From: Firmicutes bacterium AM41-11
Lineage (GTDB): Bacteria > Bacillota_I > Bacilli_A > Erysipelotrichales > Erysipelotrichaceae
Direction of reading: 5' to 3'
DNA length: 64,000 nt
Assembly: GCA_003480165.1 (NCBI GenBank)
Contig: QUIQ01000007.1
Location: forward strand, 1-64,000
In this document: piece by piece, positions 16,309 through 26,084 of the stretch
Position numbering within the stretch: position 1 is the stretch's first letter
Layout: every line of letters begins with the position of its first letter
Position numbers and translations under genes: made by a program
The notes under the pieces: model-generated
The model's database searches: none
The model's input: only the letters and a program-made list of their open reading frames with translations
What the model was told of the DNA's origin: nothing

Positions 16309-17688
16309 TTATTTCTTTACCTTTCCAGCATAATCTGCTAAATCTATTGGATAGTTTCCATCAAAACAAGCTAAACAACTTGTTTCAGGAACACACTTTT
16401 TAAAGTCTTCGATATCTAAGAAGCGTAAAGATTCAATATGGAAAAGCTCCACCATTTCTTCCACTGAATAGTTAAAAGCTACCAACTTATCTTGTTCCGT
16501 TCTTTCATAGCCACAGAAACAAGGAAATTGAATCTTAGGACTTGCGACGCGCATATGGACTTCCTTCGCACCAGCTTCTTTCAACAATTGACTTAAACGG
16601 CGCGCGGTTGAACCCATGACAATACTGTCATCTACTAAGAAAACCGACTTCCCTTTGACCACCGAACTAATCGCATTCAAGCGCACGCGCATTCCTTGTT
16701 TACGCTGTTCCTGGGTTGGACGTACAAAGGTCGAACCAATATAACGGTTTTTAATCAAACCCACTTCATATGGAATCCCTAAAGTCTGGGCAAAACTGGC
16801 TGCCGCAGAATTCGCCGAATCCGGTACACTAATGACAATATCCGCTTTCATCGTCTCTTTTTTCGCTAAGTAATAGCCAAATTTCTTACGCATTTCATGC
16901 ACATTCACTTGATTGATGATGCTATCTACCCGGGAAAAATACACATATTCCATCGCACAGACCGCTTTTTGATCTTGCGACAATAACTTGGTATGAATCC
17001 CACGATCATCCAAACGAATCATTTCCCCTGGTTCAACTTCACGAATCACTTTGGCATTCAACAAGCCAAAACTACAAGTTTCACTAGAGAAAATATACGT
17101 TTTATCGTTTGATCCCATAAATAAGGAATGAACACCATGACGATCCCGAACCACAAACAAGCAGTCTTTGGTCGCAATCATAAAAGAACATGCCCCTTCA
17201 ATGGCTTGATAGGTCTGCATAATCTTTGCTTCAAACGAACCTTTAAAACGTTGAATCAAATGACACAACAATTCACTATCGCTGGTTCCCTGGAAGATCA
17301 AGCCTTCGTCTTCCATCTGTTCGCGCAAAGAAATCGCATTGGTAATCATACCCGTTGAGACAACCGCAAAACTTCCTTGATGGGCACGAACCGTACTCGG
17401 TTGCACATTTTCTAAACGCATATCCCCAAAGGTAGCCATACGTACTTGACCAATTGAAATATGCCCTTGTAAAGTATCAAGGATTTCGCTAGTCGCAATT
17501 TCACTTAATAGACCCAGACCCTTTCGGCAAGTCACATTTTGACCATCACTGGACGCAATTCCAATCGCATCTTGACCTCGATGTTGAATCGCATGCAGTG
17601 CATAATAGACCGATTGTGCAGCGTGTTTTTGTTCAAACACGCCCACAATTCCGGAAGAATCTTGTACAATTTTTGTTTGATCTAACAT
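16309..17688 (-). CDS. purF: PurF-type amidophosphoribosyltransferase with a degenerate glutaminase domain
   Basis: By position and C-terminal half this is PurF: the PRPP site VFLVDDSIVMGSTARR, GLIKNRYIGSTFVRPTQEQR, and cysteines near the C terminus (PCFCGYE, CLACFDGNYPID) that match the iron-sulfur ligands of Bacillus-type PurF. The N-terminal glutaminase is odd. Where the family has a propeptide followed by the nucleophile in ECG-(V/I), this protein reads DSSGIVG, so Ser12 replaces Cys (codon TCC). The oxyanion loop HNGN is replaced by S111-T-G-M. HRGQ, the VR-AT Arg and SDSE remain. The enzyme may use free ammonia, or be fed by a partner. It overlaps the purL end by seven bases. Confidence 0.88.
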   Translation of the reverse strand: MLDQTKIVQDSSGIVGVFEQKHAAQSVYYALHAIQHRGQDAIGIASSDGQNVTCRKGLGLLSEIATSEILDTLQGHISIGQVRMATFGDMRLENVQPSTVRAHQGSFAVVSTGMITNAISLREQMEDEGLIFQGTSDSELLCHLIQRFKGSFEAKIMQTYQAIEGACSFMIATKDCLFVVRDRHGVHSLFMGSNDKTYIFSSETCSFGLLNAKVIREVEPGEMIRLDDRGIHTKLLSQDQKAVCAMEYVYFSRVDSIINQVNVHEMRKKFGYYLAKKETMKADIVISVPDSANSAAASFAQTLGIPYEVGLIKNRYIGSTFVRPTQEQRKQGMRVRLNAISSVVKGKSVFLVDDSIVMGSTARRLSQLLKEAGAKEVHMRVASPKIQFPCFCGYERTEQDKLVAFNYSVEEMVELFHIESLRFLDIEDFKKCVPETSCLACFDGNYPIDLADYAGKVKK

Positions 17689-20600
17689 GATTTATGCGTA
17701 AAGAATCGCACACCATTCGCAAAGATGTCTTGATCCTTATCTCCTGCAATATTTTGGAATAATCCGTCTTCATAACGTTCACTATGACCCATCTTACCGA
17801 GAATCATTCCATCTTCACTACAAATACCTTCAATAGCCATGGTCGAGCCATTGATATTATCTAAACCATTCATTGTCGGATGACCAAATTCATTGACATA
17901 TTGCGTCACAACCTGACCATTGGCAATCAACTTCTCTACCACTTCTTGAGAAGCCGTAAATTTACCTTCCCCATGTGACATCGCAATCGAATACATCGAA
18001 CCAGGAACTAAGCCTTGTAACCAAGGTGATTTATTCGAAGTAATACGCGTACGTGCTATATGGGATACGTGGCGGTTAATATTATTTCTAAATAAAGTCG
18101 GATTGTTCTCATCTAACTTCGTAACATCTCCATAAGGCAATAAGCCTGATTTAATCAAAGCCTGGAATCCGTTACAAATACCTAAAATCAAACCTTCGTT
18201 AGCACGCATCTTTTGAATAGCCGCATTGACTTTCGGATTCTTTAAGACCGTCGCAATAAATTTACCTGAGCCATCTGGTTCATCTCCACTACTAAAGCCA
18301 CCAACCAACATTAAGATCTGTGCAGATTCAATTTCTTGCGCTAAACGATCAATGCTGGTTTGAATATCTTCTACACTCATATTGTTGAAGACAACTTGAC
18401 TTACTTTAGCCCCAGCTCTTTCAAATTTAGCCGTTGTGTCATATTCACAGTTTTGTCCTGGGAAAATAGGAATTACCACTTTTGGTACTTCGACAATTTT
18501 CTTAGATTGTGGTAAGTCTACATTCATTAAAGGTGTCTGTAATGCTTTTCCATCTTCATCGACAATAGCTGGATAAATTTCATGATAACGCGCTTGCCAT
18601 TTTGCCAGTGCTTCTTTGATCAAAGTCTTTTCACCATTTAAGATGATTTCTGGTTCTACCTTAGTCATTCCCAACAAAGTAAAGTGTTCATCTTGAATGG
18701 TTTCTGTCGTTTCCACAACAAAGGAACCAATATTAAAGCCAAAGAGATCTTCACTAGTTTGAACGGCAACCCCAATCTTATTTCCAAAAGCCATACGGGC
18801 TAAAGTTGCCCCTAAGCCACCAAATTTAATTGTCGCCGCACTGACAATCTTGCCATTATGCATGTATTTATGCACCGCATCAAAATTCTCTTTTAACTGC
18901 GCATAGTTTGGGCAATGATTAGCCTTTGGATCATGTTTAACTAAGTAGACATAATTATTTGCCTTTTTAAATTCCGCACTCACAATTTGTTCCGTTTTAG
19001 CCGTTGTGACCGCAAAAGTGATCAGTGTAGGTGGAACATGAATATCTTTATAGGTTCCTGACATACTGTCTTTACCACCAATGGCTGGCGTTTCAAATTC
19101 CAATTGCGCCTCAATCAAACCCAATAAAGCTTGGAAAGGATTTCCCCACTTATGTGCATCTTTACCTAAGTGTTCAAAATATTCCTGGTTGCTTAAACGC
19201 GCTGTTTTATAGTCAGCCCCTAAAGCCGTTAGACGTGCTAAAGCTTCTACAACACTATAAGATGCCCCTAGATAAGGAGAGTATTTACTTAACGTTGGAT
19301 CATATCCATAGGTCATTAAAGAACAAGTATTGGTAAAACCATGAACCGGCAATTTTTGCACCGATCCTTCTTCTTGGGTTAATTGGTATTTTCCACCCCA
19401 AGGCATCAAAACGGTACTCTTACCAATCGAAGCATCAAACATCTCACTCAAGCCAATCTGGCTGGCTACATTAGGTTGTGCTAAGACATCCAATAAATTA
19501 GTCTCGGTTTGGGCAAATGGTTGTACATCGTATTCACTGTTTACGACTTCTACATTTTGGTGTTGGGCAACCCCATTGGTATTTAAGAAAGCTCGTGACA
19601 TATCGACAATTGTCTTACCACGCCATTTCATAACCAAACGTTTCGTATCCGTTACATCAGCTACTTTTACAGCCCCTAAGTTTTCTTCATGGGCTAAGCG
19701 TACAAAATGGTCAAAGTCTTTGGCTTCAATACAAACAGCCATACGTTCTTGAGATTCTGAAATCGCTAATTCGGTTCCATCTAAGCCCAGGTATTTTACC
19801 GGAACGGCATCCAAGTTAATATCCAAACTTTCGGCTAATTCACCAACCGCAACCGAAACACCACCGGCACCAAAATCATTACAGATCTTAATTAAACGCG
19901 TACATTCTGGATTACGGAATAAACGTTGTAATTTACGTTCTGTTAGGGCATTTCCTTTTTGTACTTCACTGGCACATTTATTGAGGGATGTTTCATTATG
20001 TTCTTTACTCGAACCAGTTGCGCCACCAATTCCATCACGACCAGTAGCCCCACCTAATAAGACAATAATGTCACCAGGTTCAGCATGTTCACGAATAACA
20101 TGGTCTTTAGGTGCTGCCCCAACAACACCACCAACTTCTAAACGTTTGGCAACATAGCCTTCATCATAAATTTCTTCAACATATGTTGTAGCTAAACCAA
20201 TTTGGTTTCCATAGCTGGAATAGCCATGAGCTGCTTCGGTAGAAATTTTAGATTGTGGCAACTTATGTTCCATTGTTTCACTGATTGGTTTGGTAATATC
20301 ACCAGCACCAGTAATACGCATCGCTTGATAAATATAACTACGTCCACTTAGCGGATCACGAATAGCTCCTCCAATACAAGTAGCTGCTCCACCAAATGGT
20401 TCAATTTCGGTTGGATGGTTATGCGTTTCGTTTTTAAACATCAATAACCAGTCTTGATCTTGTCCATCGACATCCACTTTTACTTCAATCGAACAAGCGT
20501 TGATTTCATCACTGACTTCCAAATCTTCAAGTTTTCCATGTTTCCGTAAATACTTTCCGGCAATAGTAGCCATATCCATTAAAGTTTGATTGCGATTGCT

Positions 20601-21377
20601 GCGGCCAAGTTCTTCACGCATAGCTAAATAGCGTTGGTAACATGCTTGAAGTTGTTCGGCAAACGTATCTAATTTAAAATCAACCGATTCTAAAATAGTT
20701 TCGAAAGTTGTATGACGACAATGGTCAGACCAATATGTATCCAAAACTCGAATCTCGGTCATCGTTGGTTGTCTTTTTTCTTCATCTCTAAAATAGCTTT
20801 GCACGAATTCAATATCTTCCTGGCTCATCGCTAAACCAAGTTCCTCGCGCAAATCGGATAAAGCCGCTACATCTAGAGTTGTGAATCCTTCCATGACAGG
20901 AACATCTTCTACGGTAATATCCAGTTCATCTTCTAAAACGGCTAAATCTTTGACTCTTGCTTCTACGGGATTGATTAAGTATTTTTCGATTTTTGGCAAT
21001 TGATCTTCCGTAACATTTTCAAAGACCAATAAAGTTCCAGAATGAATTCGCACGCTTTGTTTATTGTTTAGAAGCATTAAACACTGCATAGCGCTATCGG
21101 CTCTTTGATCATATTGTCCTGGCAAGTATTCATAAGCTAAATAGCTTTTTCCATTTAGGTCAACTGTATCATAGACCGTATCCGTTACCACTTCGCTACA
21201 TACATCTTTTTTCAATAAGGCAATATCGTTTTCATCGGCATTGAATACATCATAAATATTGTAACGATGTAAAGAAAAGTCTTGCGCTAAGCCCAAAGAA
21301 GTACGAAGTTCATTTTCCAACGATTTTCCTTCGGTACGAAAAGCTTCTTTTTTCTGCACAAAAAATCTAGTATCCAT
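17682..21377 (-). CDS. purL: Phosphoribosylformylglycinamidine synthase, single-chain type
   Basis: Converts FGAR to FGAM using ATP and glutamine. At 1231 residues it is the large fused form, with the synthetase and glutaminase in one chain and no separate purS or purQ. Seen: TYWSDHCRHTTFET, the NETHNHPTEIEPFGGAAT motif, GGATGRDGIGGATGSS, GAGGVSVAVGE, PAIGGKDSMSGTY, and the C-terminal glutaminase with FPGQNCEYDT, LGICNGFQ with the nucleophile Cys, and a late GHSER carrying the His and Glu. Its glutaminase therefore looks intact, unlike that of the neighbouring PurF. Confidence 0.98.
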   Translation of the reverse strand: MDTRFFVQKKEAFRTEGKSLENELRTSLGLAQDFSLHRYNIYDVFNADENDIALLKKDVCSEVVTDTVYDTVDLNGKSYLAYEYLPGQYDQRADSAMQCLMLLNNKQSVRIHSGTLLVFENVTEDQLPKIEKYLINPVEARVKDLAVLEDELDITVEDVPVMEGFTTLDVAALSDLREELGLAMSQEDIEFVQSYFRDEEKRQPTMTEIRVLDTYWSDHCRHTTFETILESVDFKLDTFAEQLQACYQRYLAMREELGRSNRNQTLMDMATIAGKYLRKHGKLEDLEVSDEINACSIEVKVDVDGQDQDWLLMFKNETHNHPTEIEPFGGAATCIGGAIRDPLSGRSYIYQAMRITGAGDITKPISETMEHKLPQSKISTEAAHGYSSYGNQIGLATTYVEEIYDEGYVAKRLEVGGVVGAAPKDHVIREHAEPGDIIVLLGGATGRDGIGGATGSSKEHNETSLNKCASEVQKGNALTERKLQRLFRNPECTRLIKICNDFGAGGVSVAVGELAESLDINLDAVPVKYLGLDGTELAISESQERMAVCIEAKDFDHFVRLAHEENLGAVKVADVTDTKRLVMKWRGKTIVDMSRAFLNTNGVAQHQNVEVVNSEYDVQPFAQTETNLLDVLAQPNVASQIGLSEMFDASIGKSTVLMPWGGKYQLTQEEGSVQKLPVHGFTNTCSLMTYGYDPTLSKYSPYLGASYSVVEALARLTALGADYKTARLSNQEYFEHLGKDAHKWGNPFQALLGLIEAQLEFETPAIGGKDSMSGTYKDIHVPPTLITFAVTTAKTEQIVSAEFKKANNYVYLVKHDPKANHCPNYAQLKENFDAVHKYMHNGKIVSAATIKFGGLGATLARMAFGNKIGVAVQTSEDLFGFNIGSFVVETTETIQDEHFTLLGMTKVEPEIILNGEKTLIKEALAKWQARYHEIYPAIVDEDGKALQTPLMNVDLPQSKKIVEVPKVVIPIFPGQNCEYDTTAKFERAGAKVSQVVFNNMSVEDIQTSIDRLAQEIESAQILMLVGGFSSGDEPDGSGKFIATVLKNPKVNAAIQKMRANEGLILGICNGFQALIKSGLLPYGDVTKLDENNPTLFRNNINRHVSHIARTRITSNKSPWLQGLVPGSMYSIAMSHGEGKFTASQEVVEKLIANGQVVTQYVNEFGHPTMNGLDNINGSTMAIEGICSEDGMILGKMGHSERYEDGLFQNIAGDKDQDIFANGVRFFTHKSC

Positions 21378-21390
21378 GTATTTGTTCTCC

Positions 21391-21879
21391 TTATTCTACA
21401 ATTGAATCTGCTAAAACTTTTTCGGCTTGTTCTTTTTTGAAATCAATCATTTTTTGTTGGATGGAAGCATCCGTTAAGCCAATCATCTGCACAGCTAATA
21501 ATGCAGCATTCTTAGGACCCGCTTTTCCAATCGCAACGGTCGCAACCGGTACCCCACTTGGCATTTGTACAGTAGATAGTAAAGAATCCATACCACCTAA
21601 AGCGGAAGTTTGAATCGGAATTCCAATCACAGGAAGTGGTGTCGAACTAGCAATTACCCCAGCTAAGTGTGCTGCTCCACCAGCAGCCGCAATAATCACT
21701 TGAATACCACGGTCTCTGGCTTGCGCCGATAATTGAAGTACGGCTTCTGGCGTACGATGAGCACTCAAAACACGAACTTCATACCCAATATCAAAGGCAT
21801 CGAGTTGTTGCATGCATCCTTCCATTGCAGGCAAATCTGAGCGTGAACCCATTACAATCAAAACTTGTTTTTTTGTCAT
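21391..21879 (-). CDS. purE: N5-carboxyaminoimidazole ribonucleotide mutase (class I PurE)
   Basis: Converts N5-CAIR to CAIR. Class I signatures are present: VMGSRSDLPAMEGC, VLSAHRTPE with the catalytic His, AAAGGAAHLAGVIAS, PVIGIPIQTSALGGMDSLLS and the AGPKNAALLAVQ helix. Class I needs PurK, which is not in the window. I start at 21879 (GGAAAGGAAACAGAAT before ATG); the open frame runs eight codons further into the attenuator. First structural gene of the purine operon, placed directly behind the terminator. Confidence 0.97.
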   Translation of the reverse strand: MTKKQVLIVMGSRSDLPAMEGCMQQLDAFDIGYEVRVLSAHRTPEAVLQLSAQARDRGIQVIIAAAGGAAHLAGVIASSTPLPVIGIPIQTSALGGMDSLLSTVQMPSGVPVATVAIGKAGPKNAALLAVQMIGLTDASIQQKMIDFKKEQAEKVLADSIVE

Positions 21880-21901
21880 ATTCTGTTTCCTTTCCACCAA
21901 C

Positions 21902-21932
21902 AAAAAAAGCGCACCAAAAAAACTGGTGCACT
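21902..21932 (-). terminator. Attenuator in the purE leader
   Basis: An 8-bp stem (GTGCACCA / TGGTGCGC, one G-U pair) with a U-rich loop and a seven-U tail lies between the leader peptide and the purE ribosome site. It would block the operon unless prevented. The stem begins at the stop codon of the leader ORF. Confidence 0.85.
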
Positions 21933-21978
21933 ACAAGAGCATTTCACTATAAATTTTCGTAAATCTTCTTAAGACCAT
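21931..21978 (-). CDS. 15-residue leader peptide of the purine operon (candidate)
   Basis: ATG at 21978 sits eight bases after a perfect GGAGG and encodes MVLRRFTKIYSEMLL then TAG. The stop codon overlaps the attenuator stem. Seen: a strong start and a stop abutting the terminator. Inferred: ribosome position on this ORF influences the fold of the leader. The peptide has no clear amino-acid run apart from two AGA (Arg) codons. Confidence 0.45.
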   Translation of the reverse strand: MVLRRFTKIYSEMLL

Positions 21979-22038
21979 AAGTAAGACCTCCAAAATTCAT
22001 CATGCAAAAACATCATACATGATAGAAGTCTTATTTAC
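21959..22038 (-). promoter_or_regulatory. Structured purE leader (riboswitch- or attenuation-like)
   Basis: In the minus-strand RNA, GTAAAT (22033-22038) can pair with ATTTAC (21959-21964). Inside, AAGACTTC can pair with GGAGGTCTT, or alternatively AAGAC with the second GTCTT, and CATGTATGATG with CATGATG. The alternatives would hide or expose the GGAGG of the leader ORF. It does not match the purine (guanine), ZTP, THF or ykkC/PRPP consensus sequences as I know them. Leader structure supported; ligand unknown. Confidence 0.5.
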
Positions 22039-22070
22039 AATGAAAAAAATAATATCGAAAAGAATTCTTT

Positions 22071-25000
22071 TTATATCGAAAATAATTCTTTGATATCTTC
22101 GGCAGTCATACGGGAAATCTTCGGTCCATTATTTTCCACAAAAATATCACTCATCTTCTGTTTACGTGCCTGCATTTGATAGATCTTCTCTTCAATCGAA
22201 TTCTTCATCAACAATTGATAGACAATCACATTCTGATTTTGCCCAATTCGATATGCCCGGTCTGTCGCTTGCGATTGAGCCGAAGAGTTCCACCATGGAT
22301 CAAAATGAATCACGGCACTGGCCTTCGTTAAGTTCAATCCGGTTCCTCCTGCTTTTAGAGAAATCAAGAAAACATCACTATCGTCGTTTTGGAAAGCTTC
22401 CACTTCTTCTTTCCGCTTTTCTTTGGATGTGGCCCCAGTTAATTTATGATACTTGATGCCTTTTTCATGGAATTCTGCTTCCAGCCAATCAAAGATTCGT
22501 GTAAATGTTGAAAATAATAATACTTTCTTATTGTTTTCTTTTAACGTCTGGACCAAATCAACACATACTTCCAATTTCGTACTTGGCTTTGTGATGTTTG
22601 AATACAACATTCTTGGTTCACAACAGATTTGGCGTAATTTGGTCAACATCGAAAGAATTAAGATGGAATCCACATTATCCATTTTTAATTGTGCTTGGAG
22701 CTCTTCGTTGACCAAAGCTAGATTCGCTAAGTAAAGCTTTCGCTCTTCCTTATCAAAATCTAACCATAAATCTTTTTCTACTTTATCCGGCAAATCTTTC
22801 AATACTTCTTTTTTCGTACGCCGCAAGATAAAAGGCGAAACCATTTTCTTCAATTGCGCTTGTTTCGCTTCATCGCCTTCGATTTCAATCGGTTTTCCAA
22901 ATGTATGAGTAAAATATTCCAGAGAGTAAAGATATCCTGGCAATAAGAAATCAAAAATGCTCCATAATTCACTTAAGCCATTTTCAATAGGTGTTCCAGT
23001 GAGGGCTAAACGATGCTTACAAGTCAAAGATTTTACACTCTTCGCATTTTTTGTTTTCGGATTCTTAATATATTGTGCTTCATCCAAAATCACATACATA
23101 AATTCTTTTGACGCATATAATTCCAAATCCCGTTTTAGATAATCATAGGTTGTAATATACAAGTTATGGCTTTGGTTGATTTTCTGTTTCCGTTCTTTTT
23201 GTGTACCATAGACACAAACCGCATCCAAAGCCACTTGGAACTTCTCAATTTCGCTTTCCCAATTGAACATCAAACTCGATGGACAAACAATCAAAGAAGG
23301 GAGTTCTTTGGGAATAAAACATTCCAGTAAACAGAGAACCTGTAAGGTTTTTCCTAATCCCATGTCATCGGCTAAGATTCCATTCAAGCCAATATCATAG
23401 AGATGCTTCATCCAGCGCACCCCTTCTTTTTGGTAATCGCGTAATAAAGTGGCATATTTCTCTGGAAATTCAATAACTTCGTTTTTACTCCGATTCAATT
23501 GATCCATATACGCTTGAACCGTTTCATCTTTACGAATACATAAAGAAGGATCATCCTTTAAAGCCTGGTAAGCCGGTCTTTGGATCACATCTTTTTCAAA
23601 ATCTGCTTGGGATAGACCATATTCTTGCACCAAGTGATCCAATTGTTCCAAATCATCGGATTGCAGATTGACAAGTTCTCCGTTTTTTAAACGGTGGAAT
23701 AATTTACGCCGCCGATAGGAACGCAAGATACCCATCAATTCATTCTTATTGATGTCGCTGTCCATATCAATTTCTAAAAGATTATTATTGATGGAAAAAC
23801 CGACATTTAAATTCACACTCTTGCGATATTTCAGCCTCATCAAATCTTCGGAAATATAGACTTCAGCTAAGCTTTGAATCTTAGGAATTCCTTCATCCAA
23901 AAAGTTAAATAACGCAATTCCTTTGGTCTTAAAGACCGCCTTATGATCGACAATTGAATCCGCATAACGCTGAATGATCGCTTCAATAAAAGGAATCGGG
24001 CGCAATCCTTCCCCATGGAATAAATCACGTTCTACGTCATCTAAGTAATATTTTCCCCATACAAATACCCGACCATCTTCAATATCCGCATAAATGCGAA
24101 CATTTTGGATAGTTTCATGGAATTTTTCTAAATCTACCTCAGTTTCAAATTCAACTTCCGAGCGAATGGGTTCTAAGACTTCCTGATAAAATTTTGGGAA
24201 CGCCTCTTTTTTAATCTTTAAACCTTCGCCATCACTAGCTCGTAAAAACATCGTCGTTTGGGCAGACAAAGAAAGGTGAGAAAAGCCGTCTGGTTCATTC
24301 GCATAGATATCTTGATTTCCTGGTATCAAACGATTTCGACTTTTCGAGCGCCAATGAATGACATACATATCTTCTTTCTCTTCAATCGATACGATAATCA
24401 TTTCTTTGGCTTCCGGGATTTCAATTTCACAAATACCTCTTGGCAGTTGTTGTATCAGACGATAAAAATCATCAATCGAAGTGGAATTCAACCTTCCATC
24501 ACGACTCCAGTTATTAGCCAGTGCATGACGATACAAGAAATCAAAAATCAACTGCCCCGATGCATCCAAACCTTCGCGTTTTAAAGGCAGGTATGTACTC
24601 TTTCCAAAACGCATTTCTTTTCCATCTAAGAAACCATACACAAGTTCCTCTAAGTTAGAAACCGCATAAAAGCGATCGGTCCCGATCTTTAAGCGAAAGA
24701 TCGGATAAGTATTGTAAGAACCCCATTTATGTGCGTCTACAATATAAAAGTGCAAAGGTTTTACTTCTGATTCAAACAATTGATCTAAACTCTTCTTATG
24801 AATCACATCCAATAGATCCATAGCCTCTTGCGTCGAAGCTTTCAGCTCTATTTCTCTACGACGTTTTTCTTCTTTACGGCGTTTTTCTTCTTGATACGCT
24901 TCATAATCAATATGAATTGGTACATGATTTAAATCGATATCCATTTCATTGATGGCATTGACCGCCGCAATCAAATGCACACAACCTTTCTTTTTGCACG

Positions 25001-25235
25001 TGCACTTGGTTTCTATAATTGTGCCATATTCGTTAATTAAAAAAGTGACCCGATAATTTTTTTGTTTCGTATAATCATAAAATTCGCAAATAAATTGATA
25101 AAAAAGATAATGTTTCTTTCTAACCAAACTAATATCAATGGTCGATAAGTTACCCGTATATCGCACATCATCCGCTGTGTAAAACATCCATTGATCACGG
25201 ATAAATCGAGATAAAGAACTTTGGTCAATCAACAT
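22071..25235 (-). CDS. SNF2-family DEAD/DEAH helicase with SWIM zinc finger
   Basis: A 1054-residue Swi2/Snf2 ATPase of the bacterial RapA/HepA-like SWIM subgroup. The SWIM motif is C78-x-C80, C85-x-H87. A helicase-associated middle region follows, with a basic coiled segment near residues 110-128. The two RecA lobes carry ADDMGLGKTLQVL (Walker A), VILDEAQYIKNP, LTGTPIENGLSELWSIFDFL, STFTRIFDWLE, LISLKAGGTGLNL and DRAYRIGQNQ. It probably moves or remodels protein-DNA complexes, including RNA polymerase. It is downstream of rsmI with three bases between. Confidence 0.95.
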   Translation of the reverse strand: MLIDQSSLSRFIRDQWMFYTADDVRYTGNLSTIDISLVRKKHYLFYQFICEFYDYTKQKNYRVTFLINEYGTIIETKCTCKKKGCVHLIAAVNAINEMDIDLNHVPIHIDYEAYQEEKRRKEEKRRREIELKASTQEAMDLLDVIHKKSLDQLFESEVKPLHFYIVDAHKWGSYNTYPIFRLKIGTDRFYAVSNLEELVYGFLDGKEMRFGKSTYLPLKREGLDASGQLIFDFLYRHALANNWSRDGRLNSTSIDDFYRLIQQLPRGICEIEIPEAKEMIIVSIEEKEDMYVIHWRSKSRNRLIPGNQDIYANEPDGFSHLSLSAQTTMFLRASDGEGLKIKKEAFPKFYQEVLEPIRSEVEFETEVDLEKFHETIQNVRIYADIEDGRVFVWGKYYLDDVERDLFHGEGLRPIPFIEAIIQRYADSIVDHKAVFKTKGIALFNFLDEGIPKIQSLAEVYISEDLMRLKYRKSVNLNVGFSINNNLLEIDMDSDINKNELMGILRSYRRRKLFHRLKNGELVNLQSDDLEQLDHLVQEYGLSQADFEKDVIQRPAYQALKDDPSLCIRKDETVQAYMDQLNRSKNEVIEFPEKYATLLRDYQKEGVRWMKHLYDIGLNGILADDMGLGKTLQVLCLLECFIPKELPSLIVCPSSLMFNWESEIEKFQVALDAVCVYGTQKERKQKINQSHNLYITTYDYLKRDLELYASKEFMYVILDEAQYIKNPKTKNAKSVKSLTCKHRLALTGTPIENGLSELWSIFDFLLPGYLYSLEYFTHTFGKPIEIEGDEAKQAQLKKMVSPFILRRTKKEVLKDLPDKVEKDLWLDFDKEERKLYLANLALVNEELQAQLKMDNVDSILILSMLTKLRQICCEPRMLYSNITKPSTKLEVCVDLVQTLKENNKKVLLFSTFTRIFDWLEAEFHEKGIKYHKLTGATSKEKRKEEVEAFQNDDSDVFLISLKAGGTGLNLTKASAVIHFDPWWNSSAQSQATDRAYRIGQNQNVIVYQLLMKNSIEEKIYQMQARKQKMSDIFVENNGPKISRMTAEDIKELFSI

Positions 25236-25238
25236 AAT

Positions 25239-26084
25239 TTATCCCCTTCTTTTTAGTGCTTCTTGATACAATTCATTTTTCGAAGCATGGTATTCTTGCG
25301 CTACTTGTTTACAGGCTTCTTTTAATTTCATCGTTTCAGATAAAGCCAGAACTTTTGTGATGGCTGCATCCATATCAAAAACATTTTCTTCCTTGTTTCC
25401 TTCTACGATTAAAACCATTTCACCCTTTAAAGAATCACAAACCGAAAGGATTTCCGAAATGGTACCACGAATATACTCTTCATGAAGTTTCGTTAATTCG
25501 CGGGCTAAAACCATTTGTCGATCACCAAAAACCGTCAATAAATCTTGACAGGTTGCCGCAATACGATGCGGTGCTTCATAGAAAATCAAAGTATACGGAA
25601 AGGCTTTTAAACCTTCCAGTTCCTTTTTACGTTTCGAAGATTTACTGTCAAGAAAGCCATAGAATAAATAGTGATAACACGATAAGCCACTGGCTACTAA
25701 GGCATTGATGGCCGCATTGGCTCCCGATACCGAAATCACTGGTACTTCTTGAGCAATCAGTTGTTCTACAAGATGTTGCCCAGGATCAGAAACCAAAGGA
25801 TAGCCAGCATCGGATACAACCGCAATGGACTTTCCCTGTGCAACTAGATCACAAAGCATGGGAATACTCTTTTCTTGGTTGTGTTCATGTGCGGACAATA
25901 AGGGCGTATTGATTTGATAGTGCATCAATAATTTCTTGGTGTTGCGCGTATCTTCAGCAGCAATATAATCCACTTTGGCAAGAATCTCTAAAGCTCTCGA
26001 TGTCATTTCATTCAGATTTCCAATCGGAGTAGGAACTAAATAGACTTTTGCCGCGTCACTATCAAAACTCTTTTGTCTAATCAT
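25239..26084 (-). CDS. rsmI: 16S rRNA (cytidine-1402-2'-O)-methyltransferase RsmI
   Basis: A tetrapyrrole-methylase-fold enzyme that 2'-O-methylates C1402 of 16S rRNA. Motifs: YLVPTPIGNLNEMTSRA, AAEDTRNTKKLL, VSDAGYPLVSDPG, LPVS-like segment PVISVSGANAAI and YEAPHRI. I start at 26084 (281 residues, AAGGAT upstream); the frame is open for 30 more codons inside ricT. The start overlaps the ricT stop by eight bases. Last gene of the tmk operon before the SNF2 gene. Confidence 0.96.
   Translation of the reverse strand: MIRQKSFDSDAAKVYLVPTPIGNLNEMTSRALEILAKVDYIAAEDTRNTKKLLMHYQINTPLLSAHEHNQEKSIPMLCDLVAQGKSIAVVSDAGYPLVSDPGQHLVEQLIAQEVPVISVSGANAAINALVASGLSCYHYLFYGFLDSKSSKRKKELEGLKAFPYTLIFYEAPHRIAATCQDLLTVFGDRQMVLARELTKLHEEYIRGTISEILSVCDSLKGEMVLIVEGNKEENVFDMDAAITKVLALSETMKLKEACKQVAQEYHASKNELYQEALKRRG

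Noticed and set aside
22058..22071. Perfect palindrome AAAAGAATTCTTTT near the end of the SNF2 gene
   Set aside because: It lacks a T-run and a loop suitable for a terminator, and is flanked by repeated ATATCG; no function can be assigned.
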